A DNA stretch of 27,901 nucleotides from Cellvibrionaceae bacterium. Lineage in GTDB: Bacteria; Pseudomonadota; Gammaproteobacteria; Pseudomonadales; Cellvibrionaceae. The position numbers and the translations under genes are program-made. Numbering within the stretch: position 1 is the stretch's first letter; each line of letters opens with the position of its first letter. The notes beneath the pieces are model-generated. The model did no database searches, was not told the origin of the DNA, and saw only the letters and a list, made by a program, of their open reading frames with translations. The DNA lies in contig JAGKWU010000027.1 of the NCBI GenBank assembly GCA_021151695.1, positions 1-27,901 of the forward strand. The letters run 5' to 3'. Of this stretch, positions 5,848 through 12,619 are shown piece after piece.

Positions 5848-7035
5848 ATGGAGCAAACCGAATTCGATACCCGTCAAATGTCTCTTGCATTGTGCGTTAG
5901 CAAGTCTGACGTTGTTGCCTGGATCAGATCATTGTCAGATGTCGCGCTAGATGATCGCGTTGACATCATCAATGAACTACGCGAAGAGCTGCACAACGTT
6001 TCACCGTTCAACACTGAGCCGGTTGACTTTGTTCGATGGGTTAAAAACCCTCTTGTCCATGCAAACGACTACAACCCCAACAGCGTAGCCCCGCCGGAAA
6101 TGGAATTGTTGCGCTTGTCAATCTCTGCTGACGGATACACACAGCCGATTGTCTCCATGCAGCATGACGGGAAGTTTGAAGTGATTGACGGTTTCCACCG
6201 TCATCGTGTCGGCAAAGAGTGCACGGACATTCAATCTCGTGTTCATGGCTATTTGCCATTGGTGCAGATTCGTTCAAGTCAAACGGATAAGGCCAGCCGT
6301 ATGGCGTCGACCGTTCGACACAACCGCGCACGAGGCAAACACAAGGTTGAGGCCATGTCCGACATGGTTATTGAATTGAAGCGCCGAAACTGGACTGATG
6401 AGCGTATCTGCAAAGAGCTTGGCATGGACAAAGATGAAGTCTTGCGTCTTTGCCAAATCAGTGGTCTTTCCGAGATTTTCTCTGGCCAGGAATTTTCTAA
6501 AGCATGGGAGCCTCAAGGCGCATTCAACCCAGAGGATTTTGAGGACATTTCCGGCGACTCTCAAAATTACAGAGATATTGAGATCGAAGTCAGAACGGCG
6601 AATACTGATGATGATCAGCGCATTTTCCACACGTTTGACAAGTGGGAATGCAATAAGGCAGGTTTTTATGAGTCAAAGCCGCCAAAAGGGTTGACCGCAG
6701 AAGATTGCAAGATCATCTACAGAGACTTGCTTTCTAACAAGCAAGAATTTGAGGCTGCACTAGAGCGAGTCATAACAGAGTGGAAGCACTCATGTGAGCA
6801 CTACCTGACAAATGCAGCAATGAATCGAATTGCGTGGCTTGGTCAAGCATCTCTATGCATCGCAAAAGGCATTCCATCTGAGTTCCGTGGTGGGTTCTCT
6901 TTGCTGACTGAGCAGCAGCAGGCAGAAGCGAATCAGATCGCATTGAATGCCTTGAACAAGTGGATGCTGATGAATGGGCGCGATCCTGTGAGTATTGACG
7001 ATGCTGCTCCAGATCGACAAGCGGAGATTTACTGA
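5848..7035 (+). CDS. ibrB: ParB-like nuclease-fold protein, IbrB type (395 aa)
   Basis: A 395-residue protein with a ParB/sulfiredoxin-type domain at about residues 57-165: the box VIDGFHRHRVGKE (112-124) and the second box STVRHNRARG (154-163). A helix-turn-helix-like segment follows (NWTDERICKELGMDKDEVLR, 181-200). The C-terminal half (about 260-395) is helical (EHYLTNAAMNRIAWLGQAS), is found with this pair in other phages, and makes the protein longer than the short IbrB of E. coli. GAGGA lies just upstream of the ATG. The stop overlaps the next start (TGATG). In E. coli, IbrA and IbrB activate eib genes; how they do so is not settled. ParB domains of this class bind CTP or nucleotides or cut DNA, and neither activity is proven here. 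Confidence 0.85.
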   Translation: MEQTEFDTRQMSLALCVSKSDVVAWIRSLSDVALDDRVDIINELREELHNVSPFNTEPVDFVRWVKNPLVHANDYNPNSVAPPEMELLRLSISADGYTQPIVSMQHDGKFEVIDGFHRHRVGKECTDIQSRVHGYLPLVQIRSSQTDKASRMASTVRHNRARGKHKVEAMSDMVIELKRRNWTDERICKELGMDKDEVLRLCQISGLSEIFSGQEFSKAWEPQGAFNPEDFEDISGDSQNYRDIEIEVRTANTDDDQRIFHTFDKWECNKAGFYESKPPKGLTAEDCKIIYRDLLSNKQEFEAALERVITEWKHSCEHYLTNAAMNRIAWLGQASLCIAKGIPSEFRGGFSLLTEQQQAEANQIALNALNKWMLMNGRDPVSIDDAAPDRQAEIY

Positions 7036-8267
7036 TGGGTAAGAAGCACTATTTGCCAATCAATGTGCTGGAAGCGTCACGCGAGCGCATTGCAAAAACA
7101 TTTGATGAAGTCGAGCGTGTTTACATCGCGTTTTCAGGCGGGAAAGATAGCAGCGTGATGTTCCATTTGGTTATGGAGCAGGCCATGAAACGCAACGTTA
7201 AGGTTGGCGTGATGTATATCGACATGGAGGCTCAGTACGCCGACACCATCAAGCATACGCTTGAGATGTTCGATATGTACAAGGATTACATTGATCCGCA
7301 CTGGATTTGTGTCCCGATGCGTCTTCGTAATGCGCTCACTAACTATGAGCCGCAATGGATTGCATGGGACCCATCACGAGAAAAAGACTGGATCAGGCCT
7401 AAGCCAGAGTTTGCAAAAGGCGTGAAGGATTACCCATTCATCATGGATGACATGGCTGACGGAATTGAGTTCGAGGAATTCATTGTGTTGTTTGGCCGAT
7501 GGTATGGGCAAGGCAAAAAAACTGCCGGGTTTATTGGAATTCGAGCACAAGAAAGCCTGCACCGATATTGCGCCATTGCAACTTGGGAAAAGAAGGACTT
7601 GATGATTAAAGGATGGCGCTGGACAACAAAAATTATTGATGACGTTTACAACGTCTACCCAATATACGATTGGTTGACTGAGGACATCTGGCGGTTTCAC
7701 GCTCATAACCCAGACAAATTGCACAACACCATTTACGACAAAATGCAAATGGCTGGCGTTCCTCTTTCTGATCAACGGCTTTGCCAGCCGTTTGGCGACG
7801 ACCAAAGGCGAGGGTTGTGGCTTTATCACATCCTTGAGCCAGAAACATGGTTCAAACTAGTTGCTCGCGTTAATGGAGCCAATAGTGGTGCGCTCTACAT
7901 TAACGAAACTGGAAATATCAACGGATATGACAAGGTTACATTGCCTCCAGGGCATACGTGGGAAAGCTTCACAAATTTGTTGTTGAAGACTTTGCCACCA
8001 AAGACAAGGAACCATTACGCCATCAGGTTTAAAAAGTTCATTGTCGGCTGGCATCGTCGAGGGTATTCTGTTATTCCAGACGAAGCGCCGCCTCAGCTTG
8101 AATCAAAACAATGGGCGCCATCGTGGCGGAGAATGGCCAAATGCATCTTGCGCAATGATTACTGGTGCAAAGGTCTTGGCCAAACTCAACCAAAGAGCCA
8201 AGCCTATCAGCGATTCAAGCAAATGAAAGCAGAAAAGAAGGCAGCCGCTGCGCTGCAATCATCGTAA
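7035..8267 (+). CDS. ibrA: PAPS-reductase-like PP-loop ATPase, DUF3440, IbrA type (410 aa)
   Basis: A 410-residue protein of the phosphoadenosine-phosphosulfate reductase superfamily with a DUF3440 C-terminal part. The PP-loop SGGKDSS is at 34-40, DMEAQY at 63-68, and GIRAQES (168-174) matches the second conserved loop. RLCQPFGDDQRRG (248-260) follows. Family members activate a substrate with ATP, as in sulfate reduction, tRNA thiolation or DndC in DNA phosphorothioation. No phage sulfur-assimilation partners are present, so a nucleic-acid or regulatory role with the ParB-like partner is more likely. It is translationally coupled to that gene by TGATG. Length and motifs are complete, so it should be active. 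Confidence 0.88.
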   Translation: MGKKHYLPINVLEASRERIAKTFDEVERVYIAFSGGKDSSVMFHLVMEQAMKRNVKVGVMYIDMEAQYADTIKHTLEMFDMYKDYIDPHWICVPMRLRNALTNYEPQWIAWDPSREKDWIRPKPEFAKGVKDYPFIMDDMADGIEFEEFIVLFGRWYGQGKKTAGFIGIRAQESLHRYCAIATWEKKDLMIKGWRWTTKIIDDVYNVYPIYDWLTEDIWRFHAHNPDKLHNTIYDKMQMAGVPLSDQRLCQPFGDDQRRGLWLYHILEPETWFKLVARVNGANSGALYINETGNINGYDKVTLPPGHTWESFTNLLLKTLPPKTRNHYAIRFKKFIVGWHRRGYSVIPDEAPPQLESKQWAPSWRRMAKCILRNDYWCKGLGQTQPKSQAYQRFKQMKAEKKAAAALQSS

Positions 8268-8277
8268 AATGGCAATG

Positions 8278-8325
8278 CCGCGCAATGCGGTAGCCCTAAG
8301 CCCCATCGGTTTCACAGGCCGGTGG
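8278..8325 (+). other. Two small stem-loops upstream of the structured RNA
   Basis: CCGC (8278-8281) pairs with GCGG (8287-8290) around a 5-base loop. CCATCGG (8303-8309) pairs with CCGGTGG (8319-8325, one G-U) around a 9-base loop. They precede the larger folded element at 8344-8439 in the same 183-base gap. The short sequence CGCAATG recurs at 8281-8287 and 8330-8336. They could be part of one larger RNA. Confidence 0.4.
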
Positions 8326-8343
8326 ATAACGCAATGTAGATGG

Positions 8344-8439
8344 GCGACTGATGGAAGGTGGTGGGAAGCGCAACCCGCAAGGGCCGCACCCCGCGATCTG
8401 CACGGGGCTGTGAAGCCCCCGCCTTCTCCCATCAGTCGC
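8344..8439 (+). ncRNA. Structured RNA candidate before the replication gene
   Basis: GCGACTGATGG (8344-8354) pairs perfectly over 11 bp with CCATCAGTCGC (8429-8439). The helix continues after a 3-base bulge as AAGGTGG (8355-8361) with CCGCCTT (8419-8425, one G-U). Inside are CCC-GCAA-GGG (8374-8383) and GGGGCT-GTGA-AGCCCC (8404-8419), both capped by GNRA-type tetraloops. CCCC at 8389-8392 competes with CCCC at 8416-8419 for GGGG at 8404-8407, which would allow two exclusive folds. The element ends just before the ribosome site (GGAAAAG) of the DUF1376 gene, so a cis-regulatory role on replication is the simplest reading. I recognise no named RNA family. Confidence 0.6.
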
Positions 8440-8450
8440 TTGGAAAAGTT

Positions 8451-9209
8451 ATGCACTACTACCAGCACCATATTGGCGACTTCATCAAGGACACAGCTAA
8501 CCTTGATGACCACCAGCTAGCAACGTATTTGCGGCTTTTGTGGGCCTACTACGATACAGAACTTCCAATCGCCGGAGACATCGAAGATATTGCGTTCGCA
8601 ATGCGTTCGGATGAAAAAACGGTGCGTTTGCTTCTTCGCCATTACTTCGTTGAGCATGATGATGGCTGGCACCATTCTCGGTGTGATAGAGAGCTGGAAG
8701 AGTACAGAGCAAAGAAGGACAAGGCTCGAAATAGTGCGTCTGCACGCTGGAACAATGCAAAGGCAATGCGAACGCATACCGAACGCAGTGCTGACGCTAG
8801 TGTTTTCGATGCTAACCAAGAACCAATAACCAATAACCAAGAACCAATAGATATAAATACAAAGCCTCGCGCAAAGCGCAAGGCCCAGCCTGACGGCTGT
8901 CTGTCTGTTGCTGATCTGGTTGACCAAGGTGTAGATGAGCAGCACGCAAAAGACTGGTTCAAGGCTCGTAAAAGCAAAGGCGCTAAATCCCTTACAAAAA
9001 CTGCATGGGATGCTGTAAAGGCAGAAGCACTAAAAGCGGGGGTAACGCCGGCTGATGCGGTCAAGATTGCAGCAGAGAACACATGGCAGGGGTTCAGGGC
9101 TTCATGGATGGACAAGCCAGCACATCAGGCGCAAAAGTCTGGAAAACATCAAGGTTTTGATTCATTGGACTACTCGGAGGGGGTTAATCATGACGGATCA
9201 TTCCAGTAA
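8451..9209 (+). CDS. DUF1376 (YdaU-type) replication protein (252 aa)
   Basis: A 252-residue protein from the ATG at 8451 (GGAAAAG upstream). The DUF1376 domain fills the N-terminus: MHYYQHHIGDFIKDTANLDD, LATYLRLLWAYYDTELPI, then MRSDEKTVRLLLRHYF and HSRCDRELEEYRAK. Such domains sit in phage replication proteins that take the place of lambda O. A low-complexity linker (NQEPITNNQEPI) is encoded by tandem heptamers and may hold the origin. The C-terminal part (VADLVDQGVDEQHAKDWFKA; TWQGFRASWM) is the usual domain found at the end of these proteins. The GTG start at 8358 would run through the folded RNA and is rejected. The gene overlaps the DnaC-type loader by 20 bases. Confidence 0.85.
   Translation: MHYYQHHIGDFIKDTANLDDHQLATYLRLLWAYYDTELPIAGDIEDIAFAMRSDEKTVRLLLRHYFVEHDDGWHHSRCDRELEEYRAKKDKARNSASARWNNAKAMRTHTERSADASVFDANQEPITNNQEPIDINTKPRAKRKAQPDGCLSVADLVDQGVDEQHAKDWFKARKSKGAKSLTKTAWDAVKAEALKAGVTPADAVKIAAENTWQGFRASWMDKPAHQAQKSGKHQGFDSLDYSEGVNHDGSFQ
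8814..8848 (+). repeat. Five tandem AACCAA(G/T) heptamers, candidate origin iterons
   Basis: Five back-to-back heptamers: 8814-8820, 8821-8827, 8828-8834, 8835-8841 and 8842-8848, all AACCAAT or AACCAAG. An A+T-rich run (GATATAAATACAAA, 8850-8863) follows directly. The period of 7 does not match the codon length, so the repeat is not simply a protein repeat. The layout of iterons, then an A+T-rich unwinding stretch, inside the initiator-like gene and upstream of the helicase loader copies the lambda O/ori design. Confidence 0.55.
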
Positions 9210-10041
9210 CGCGAGGCGCCTAGATCAGATGCAGCGACGCAGCATCTCGCTTGCAGGCGGATCACTCAAGACAGATATTGGCGAATCTATCAAAGAGTGC
9301 GAGGTGCATGGCCCGTTTACATCAAAAGGCATCAAGCTAAATATCGGGGCGGGGCGGGAAATCTGGGCCCAATGCCCGCGATGCTTGAAAGATGCGGAAG
9401 AGCGAGAAGAGGCGGAGCGAATAGAGAAGGCCGATGAAATGGCTCGGCGGCGGCTGGACGCAGCTTTAGGCGCATCCGGCATGCCTTCTAGGTTCCAATC
9501 TCGACGGTTTTCCACATTTGTTGCGTCAACGCCAGCGCAACAGTCTGCATTGAACGTGTGCATTGAGTACGCAGAGAATTTTGATAGGGCATTGCAATCT
9601 GGCAGTTCTTTGGTTCTGGCGGGGAAGCCTGGAACTGGTAAAAGCCATATGGCGGCATCAATCATGCACGCACTGATGCCGAAGTATGGCACTCGATACA
9701 TGACCTGCATGGACATGATCCGAAGCATTCGGGACACATGGCGCAAGGGTAGCGAAATGAGTGAGACGCAATTACTCAATGAGTTGACAAAACTTCATCT
9801 ACTAGTGATTGATGAGGTTGGTGTGCAATATGGAACGGATGGAGAACAGACAATCATCTTTGACATCCTAGACAGACGTTATCGTGAGGAGATGCCGGTT
9901 GTTTTGCTGACGAATCAAGACGCAAAGGGCTTCCGTGAATTTATTGGCGACAGATGCCACGACCGGTTGAAAGAGATTGGTCGGTGGGTGCCATTTGATT
10001 GGGATAGCTATCGGACGATGGCGCGAAAGGGAGCCGAATGA
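9190..10041 (+). CDS. dnaC: DnaC-like replicative helicase loader, AAA+ ATPase (283 aa)
   Basis: A 283-residue ATPase from the ATG at 9190, with GGAGGGGG upstream. An N-terminal zinc-finger-like set (CEVH at 37-40, CPRC at 62-65) is followed by a charged coiled segment and then the AAA+ core. Walker A is GKPGTGKS (145-152), Walker B LLVIDEVG (204-211), and sensor-1-like VVLLTNQD and an Arg-rich end (GDRCHDRLKEIGRW) follow. Family members load the DnaB helicase onto phage or host origins. It follows the DUF1376 protein and overlaps it by 20 bases, the usual initiator-loader pair. An in-frame upstream extension lies within the previous gene and is rejected. Confidence 0.9.
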   Translation: MTDHSSNARRLDQMQRRSISLAGGSLKTDIGESIKECEVHGPFTSKGIKLNIGAGREIWAQCPRCLKDAEEREEAERIEKADEMARRRLDAALGASGMPSRFQSRRFSTFVASTPAQQSALNVCIEYAENFDRALQSGSSLVLAGKPGTGKSHMAASIMHALMPKYGTRYMTCMDMIRSIRDTWRKGSEMSETQLLNELTKLHLLVIDEVGVQYGTDGEQTIIFDILDRRYREEMPVVLLTNQDAKGFREFIGDRCHDRLKEIGRWVPFDWDSYRTMARKGAE

Positions 10042-10226
10042 ACCTATATCCCCGACGCAGCGGACGAAGCACCGACACAGACACAACAGCTAGAGCGATG
10101 GCGCACCGAATCCTAGACCGCCTAAAGGCTGGTGAGTACGTCAAGGCATCACTTGTTGATTGGGCGCTTCGAACAACCGGAGACTTAACTAACGACAACT
10201 GCAAAGCGATAGAAAAAACCAATTAG
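10038..10226 (+). CDS. Hypothetical basic protein (62 aa)
   Basis: A 62-residue basic protein in ATGA overlap with the helicase loader. The N-terminus (MNLYPRRSGRSTDTDTTARA) is likely disordered. The rest (AHRILDRLKAGEYVKASLVDWALRTTGD) could form a small winged-helix or helical hairpin. No family was named. Its position right after the loader suggests a replication or regulation accessory role, by context only. The following gap (10227-10283) holds a CACCG-TTG-CGGTG hairpin and the ribosome site of the next gene. Confidence 0.6.
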   Translation: MNLYPRRSGRSTDTDTTARAMAHRILDRLKAGEYVKASLVDWALRTTGDLTNDNCKAIEKTN

Positions 10227-10283
10227 ACACCGTTGCGGTGGATCGTGAAAATAGAAACGTCATAAACGGACTGGAGAAACTAA

Positions 10284-10652
10284 ATGAACATTGACAATCT
10301 GACACTTGGCGAGCTGAAGCAAATTGCGCAAATGATGAACACTCAATCGCCACTGCAAGCAAGCGCAAAACCACATCCGTTCATCGGGAGGTTTGTGATT
10401 GCTCGATGCTATGCGGCTGGGGTACATGCTGGAACCGTTGAATCAGTCGATGGTGAGAATGTTGTTTTGACAAACTCACGCAGACTGTGGTCGTGGAAAG
10501 CAAAGGACGGAATTGCGCTTTCTGGTGTGGCTCAATTTGGCATCAAGGCAGATAGCAAAGTTGACGCAACAAACCCGCTGATCTATTTGACTGGTGTTTG
10601 TGAGCTGATCCCGACAACTCAACTAGCACAGGAGTCGATCAGTGAAAAATAA
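10284..10652 (+). CDS. DUF6948-family phage protein (122 aa)
   Basis: A 122-residue protein from the ATG at 10284 with GGAG upstream. The family signature is clear: PFIGRFVIARCYAAGVHAGT, VVLTNSRRLWSWKAKDGIAL, then SKVDATNPLIYLTGVCELIP. It is probably a compact beta-barrel or SH3-like fold of unknown function, common in proteobacterial phage early regions. The N-terminal 30 residues are a helical extension (LTLGELKQIAQMMNTQ). Its end overlaps the start of the Gly-rich gene by 11 bases. Confidence 0.8.
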   Translation: MNIDNLTLGELKQIAQMMNTQSPLQASAKPHPFIGRFVIARCYAAGVHAGTVESVDGENVVLTNSRRLWSWKAKDGIALSGVAQFGIKADSKVDATNPLIYLTGVCELIPTTQLAQESISEK

Positions 10653-10830
10653 AACGTTTACTGAAGGCTCCGGCTACGGCTCCGGCTACGGCTCCGGCTA
10701 CGGCTCCGGCGACGGCTACGGCTCCGGCGACGGCTCCGGCGACGGCGACGGCTACGGCTACGGCTACGGCGACGGCGACGGCTACGGCTCCGGCGACGGC
10801 TACGGCTACGGCGACGGCTCCGGCAATTAA
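10642..10830 (+). CDS. Gly-(Ser/Tyr/Asp) low-complexity protein (62 aa)
   Basis: A 62-residue protein starting at GTG 10642, which has AGGAG at 7-base spacing, so the start is well placed. After MKNKTFTE the whole protein is 27 Gly residues alternating with Ser, Tyr or Asp, ending in GN. The spacer order is irregular (S,Y,S,Y,S,Y,S,D,Y,S,D,S,D,D,Y...). Tyr/Gly/Ser-rich sequences of this kind are intrinsically disordered, and in eukaryotic proteins such as FUS they drive condensation; whether this one does is unknown. Similar repeat proteins occur in other phages next to DUF6948 genes. Expression is supported by the ribosome site and tight packing. Confidence 0.7.
   Translation: MKNKTFTEGSGYGSGYGSGYGSGDGYGSGDGSGDGDGYGYGYGDGDGYGSGDGYGYGDGSGN
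10666..10824 (+). repeat. GGC-NNC hexanucleotide tandem repeat (26.5 units)
   Basis: A 159-base run of GGC followed by TCC, TAC or GAC. Glycine is always GGC, and only the first two bases of the second codon vary. This uniformity points to recent expansion by slippage or recombination combined with point changes. The same periodicity opens frames on the opposite strand (Ala/Val and Arg/Ser repeats), which are artefacts of the repeat. Confidence 0.95.
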
Positions 10831-10836
10831 CAAGCC

Positions 10837-11265
10837 ATGAGTGTTTGGACAAAATCAGAGGTCGACATACTTTGCAAAGAGTATCCGGCTATTGGTGCAA
10901 GAGGATGCGCGGCGTTATTGCCGGAGAAGTCAATTGTTCAGGTTCGCAAAAAGGCGGAAAACATGAAACTAAGGCTTGTTTCTGGCAAAAATGCCGCGTG
11001 GACTGAAAACGAAGACGACATTATTCGTCGCTTCTATAAACGTCACGGCGCAAAGTATTGCTGTGACCTTTTGAATGGCCGGACGGTTGACACGATTATG
11101 GCTAGGGCTATGACGTTGAAAGTTACTCGCCCGCATGCAAAAAAGCATGAACGCCATGACGTTGAAACGATGTCTGAGACATTCACCCACATTTGGCGCA
11201 AAGCGGAGGATTGTGATCCGCCTTGCATTGGTGTTCGATCTGTTTGGGATTTGGCATATGGATGA
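10837..11265 (+). CDS. Tandem Myb/SANT-like DNA-binding protein (142 aa)
   Basis: A 142-residue protein with two copies of a Myb/SANT-like motif. Copy 1 (about 4-45) is WTKSEVDILCKEYPAIGARG ending in a VRKKAENMKL helix. Copy 2 (about 55-96) is WTENEDDIIRRFYKRHGAKY ending in ARAMTLKV. Both have the W-T-x-x-E start, acidic helix 1 and basic helix 3 of the fold. The C-terminus (ETMSETFTHIWRKAEDCDPP) is a tail of unknown role. Phages use such domains in regulators and next to homing endonuclease-like genes. A ribosome site is weak, so translation may depend on the gene before it. Binding target unknown. Confidence 0.75.
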   Translation: MSVWTKSEVDILCKEYPAIGARGCAALLPEKSIVQVRKKAENMKLRLVSGKNAAWTENEDDIIRRFYKRHGAKYCCDLLNGRTVDTIMARAMTLKVTRPHAKKHERHDVETMSETFTHIWRKAEDCDPPCIGVRSVWDLAYG

Positions 11266-11809
11266 GGAACAAAAGAAAGAATTGATGCGGCGTGTTTCTA
11301 GTCGCGTTGAAATGGTCGGAGATTGCTGGATTTGGAATCAATCCAAAACCAGCCAAGGCTATCCGAATATGTCGTTTTTCGGGAAAGGCGATACTGTTGC
11401 CCGTTTTGTATATACGGCTGCACGAGGAACGATTAAGCACAAATGGTGCATCGTTTCAACCTGCGGCGATAAGTGTTGCGTTGCGCCGAATCATTTGATT
11501 CAGGTTGCCAAGCGAGATATGCCGAAAAGGTCATGGGATAGTGGGGCGCGTGATATGGATGCTCACAAAGCCAAGTCACGCGAAACGGCAAAGGCCAAAG
11601 GATGGGCGAAGATTGACGAAGCCAAAGCCGACCAGATCAAGCTGGCCATTTTCGAGGCAAAGTATCGCGGGGAATCGAACTACCGCATCTCTATCGCGGA
11701 GTCTCTTGGCGTTTCACGGAAAACAGTCGAGGACATTGATCGGGGTGTTAGATGGGCCACTAAACCGAAAACTGCGGCTAGTGTGTTTGAGTTCAGGGGG
11801 TTAGCATGA
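11258..11809 (+). CDS. HNH-like endonuclease, degenerate, with C-terminal HTH (183 aa)
   Basis: A 183-residue protein from the ATG at 11258, overlapping the Myb-like gene by 8 bases. Residues 21-40 (GDCWIWNQSKTSQGYPNMSF) and 67-80 (STCGDKCCVAPNHL) follow the HNH_3 pattern of homing endonucleases (C-W-x-W ... H-T-C-x-x-x-C-V-N-P-x-H-L). The first catalytic His is Ser here (STC instead of HTC), and the usual HR pair is AR (ARFVY). The last third has a resolvase-like helix-turn-helix (YRISIAESLGVSRKTVEDID). It may be a dead nuclease kept as a DNA-binding protein, or it may use another His. A longer upstream start at 11135 lies inside the previous gene. Confidence 0.7.
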   Translation: MDEEQKKELMRRVSSRVEMVGDCWIWNQSKTSQGYPNMSFFGKGDTVARFVYTAARGTIKHKWCIVSTCGDKCCVAPNHLIQVAKRDMPKRSWDSGARDMDAHKAKSRETAKAKGWAKIDEAKADQIKLAIFEAKYRGESNYRISIAESLGVSRKTVEDIDRGVRWATKPKTAASVFEFRGLA

Positions 11810-12027
11810 GTGCAGATCAAACCCAAGTCGGCGGCACCCACTACAAGGACATGGAACTTCAGCCTTGGGAGTTAATGCAAGCCATCCTGACTCCCGAGGA
11901 ATTCCGAGGTTTCCTCAAGGGCAACGCCATCAAGTACGCCATGCGCCAAGGTCGCAAAGGTGATGCTTCGGAAGACGCGCAGAAGGCTCGCCACTATGCG
12001 GCCAAGCTCAAGGAGGTGCAGCAATGA
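11806..12027 (+). CDS. DUF3310 protein (73 aa)
   Basis: A 73-residue protein with the full DUF3310 signature: VGGTHYKDMELQPWELMQAI, then FLKGNAIKYAMRQGRKG and the DAQKARHYAAKL helix. The family is common in phages, often near nucleotide metabolism or replication genes, and is of unknown function. AGGGGG lies upstream of the ATG, which overlaps the preceding stop by ATGA. It also overlaps the next gene by ATGA. Confidence 0.9.
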   Translation: MSADQTQVGGTHYKDMELQPWELMQAILTPEEFRGFLKGNAIKYAMRQGRKGDASEDAQKARHYAAKLKEVQQ

Positions 12028-12503
12028 AAAAGCACAAAGGAAGACCAGCAAAGCCAGGTAACCCAATGGCGTGGAAAGTCGCTGTGATGGGGCAATCCAA
12101 ACTAAGCAAGGACGATCAGGAACGATTCGCGGCGCCTTGCAATCTTGCGCTTGAGAATGTTCGCATGGGCCGGGCAAGTAGAGCCGACTGGCAAGCGATC
12201 TTTGACGTGGCGAACATGCTGGATACGTTCTCGACCATGCCCAAGGTCATGCAAGGGGCCACAGATTACGTGCGCACTATGCAAGGCGTCATCGAGCGCA
12301 TTCTGAACAGGCAGAAGGCGACCGGATCGCGTGCACTCTATGCCGGAGAACTGCAAGACCTGCGCGAAATGGGAGACCTGTGGGTAGAGGTTCTATCGTG
12401 CGTCACGATGGCCGAATATCTCCAGTGCGAAGAAAAGACGCATGACCGAATCGTCAGAGCTTTGCGCAAAGAGTCCGGCGCGATTGTTGTGGAGGCTCCA
12501 TGA
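12024..12503 (+). CDS. Hypothetical phage protein (159 aa)
   Basis: A 159-residue, mainly helical protein with a basic N-terminus (MKKHKGRPAKPGNPMAWK). The central part reads SKDDQERFAAPCNLALENVR and DWQAIFDVANMLDTFSTMPK, and a helical C-terminal half follows. A GGAGG site precedes the ATG with good spacing. No characterised family could be named; proteins of this general layout occur between replication and nin genes in other phages. It is in ATGA overlap with both neighbours. Confidence 0.7.
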   Translation: MKKHKGRPAKPGNPMAWKVAVMGQSKLSKDDQERFAAPCNLALENVRMGRASRADWQAIFDVANMLDTFSTMPKVMQGATDYVRTMQGVIERILNRQKATGSRALYAGELQDLREMGDLWVEVLSCVTMAEYLQCEEKTHDRIVRALRKESGAIVVEAP

Positions 12504-12619
12504 TTCCAAGCAATGAGGCCATTTACTTTATCTCTGGATGGGTTGTAGGCATGCTGCACATGGCTGCAATTGCTCTTTACATCAAGCACCGCAGGCAGAC
12601 ATGGCCACCTATTATCTGA
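12500..12619 (+). CDS. Single-pass membrane peptide (39 aa)
   Basis: A 39-residue peptide from the ATG at 12500, preceded by GGAGG and overlapping the previous stop as ATGA. A short polar start (MIPSNEA) leads into one hydrophobic helix (IYFISGWVVGMLHMAAIALYI), then a positive tail (KHRRQTWPPII). The tail would be cytoplasmic by charge. It overlaps the ninB-like gene by 19 bases. Function unknown. It has no neighbouring lysis gene, so calling it a holin is not supported. Confidence 0.65.
   Translation: MIPSNEAIYFISGWVVGMLHMAAIALYIKHRRQTWPPII

Noticed and set aside
8344..8450. Hammerhead ribozyme in the structured RNA (CTGATGG present)
   Set aside because: The core should read CUGAUGA with a GAAA partner and a correctly placed cleavage site, and these are not present together.
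10227..10283. CACCG-TTG-CGGTG hairpin as a terminator
   Set aside because: The stem is only 5 bp and no T-run follows.
10639..10833. Ala/Val-rich minus-strand frame over the repeat
   Set aside because: It is open only because the GGC-NNC repeat has no stops in any phase; there is no ribosome site and its direction opposes the operon.
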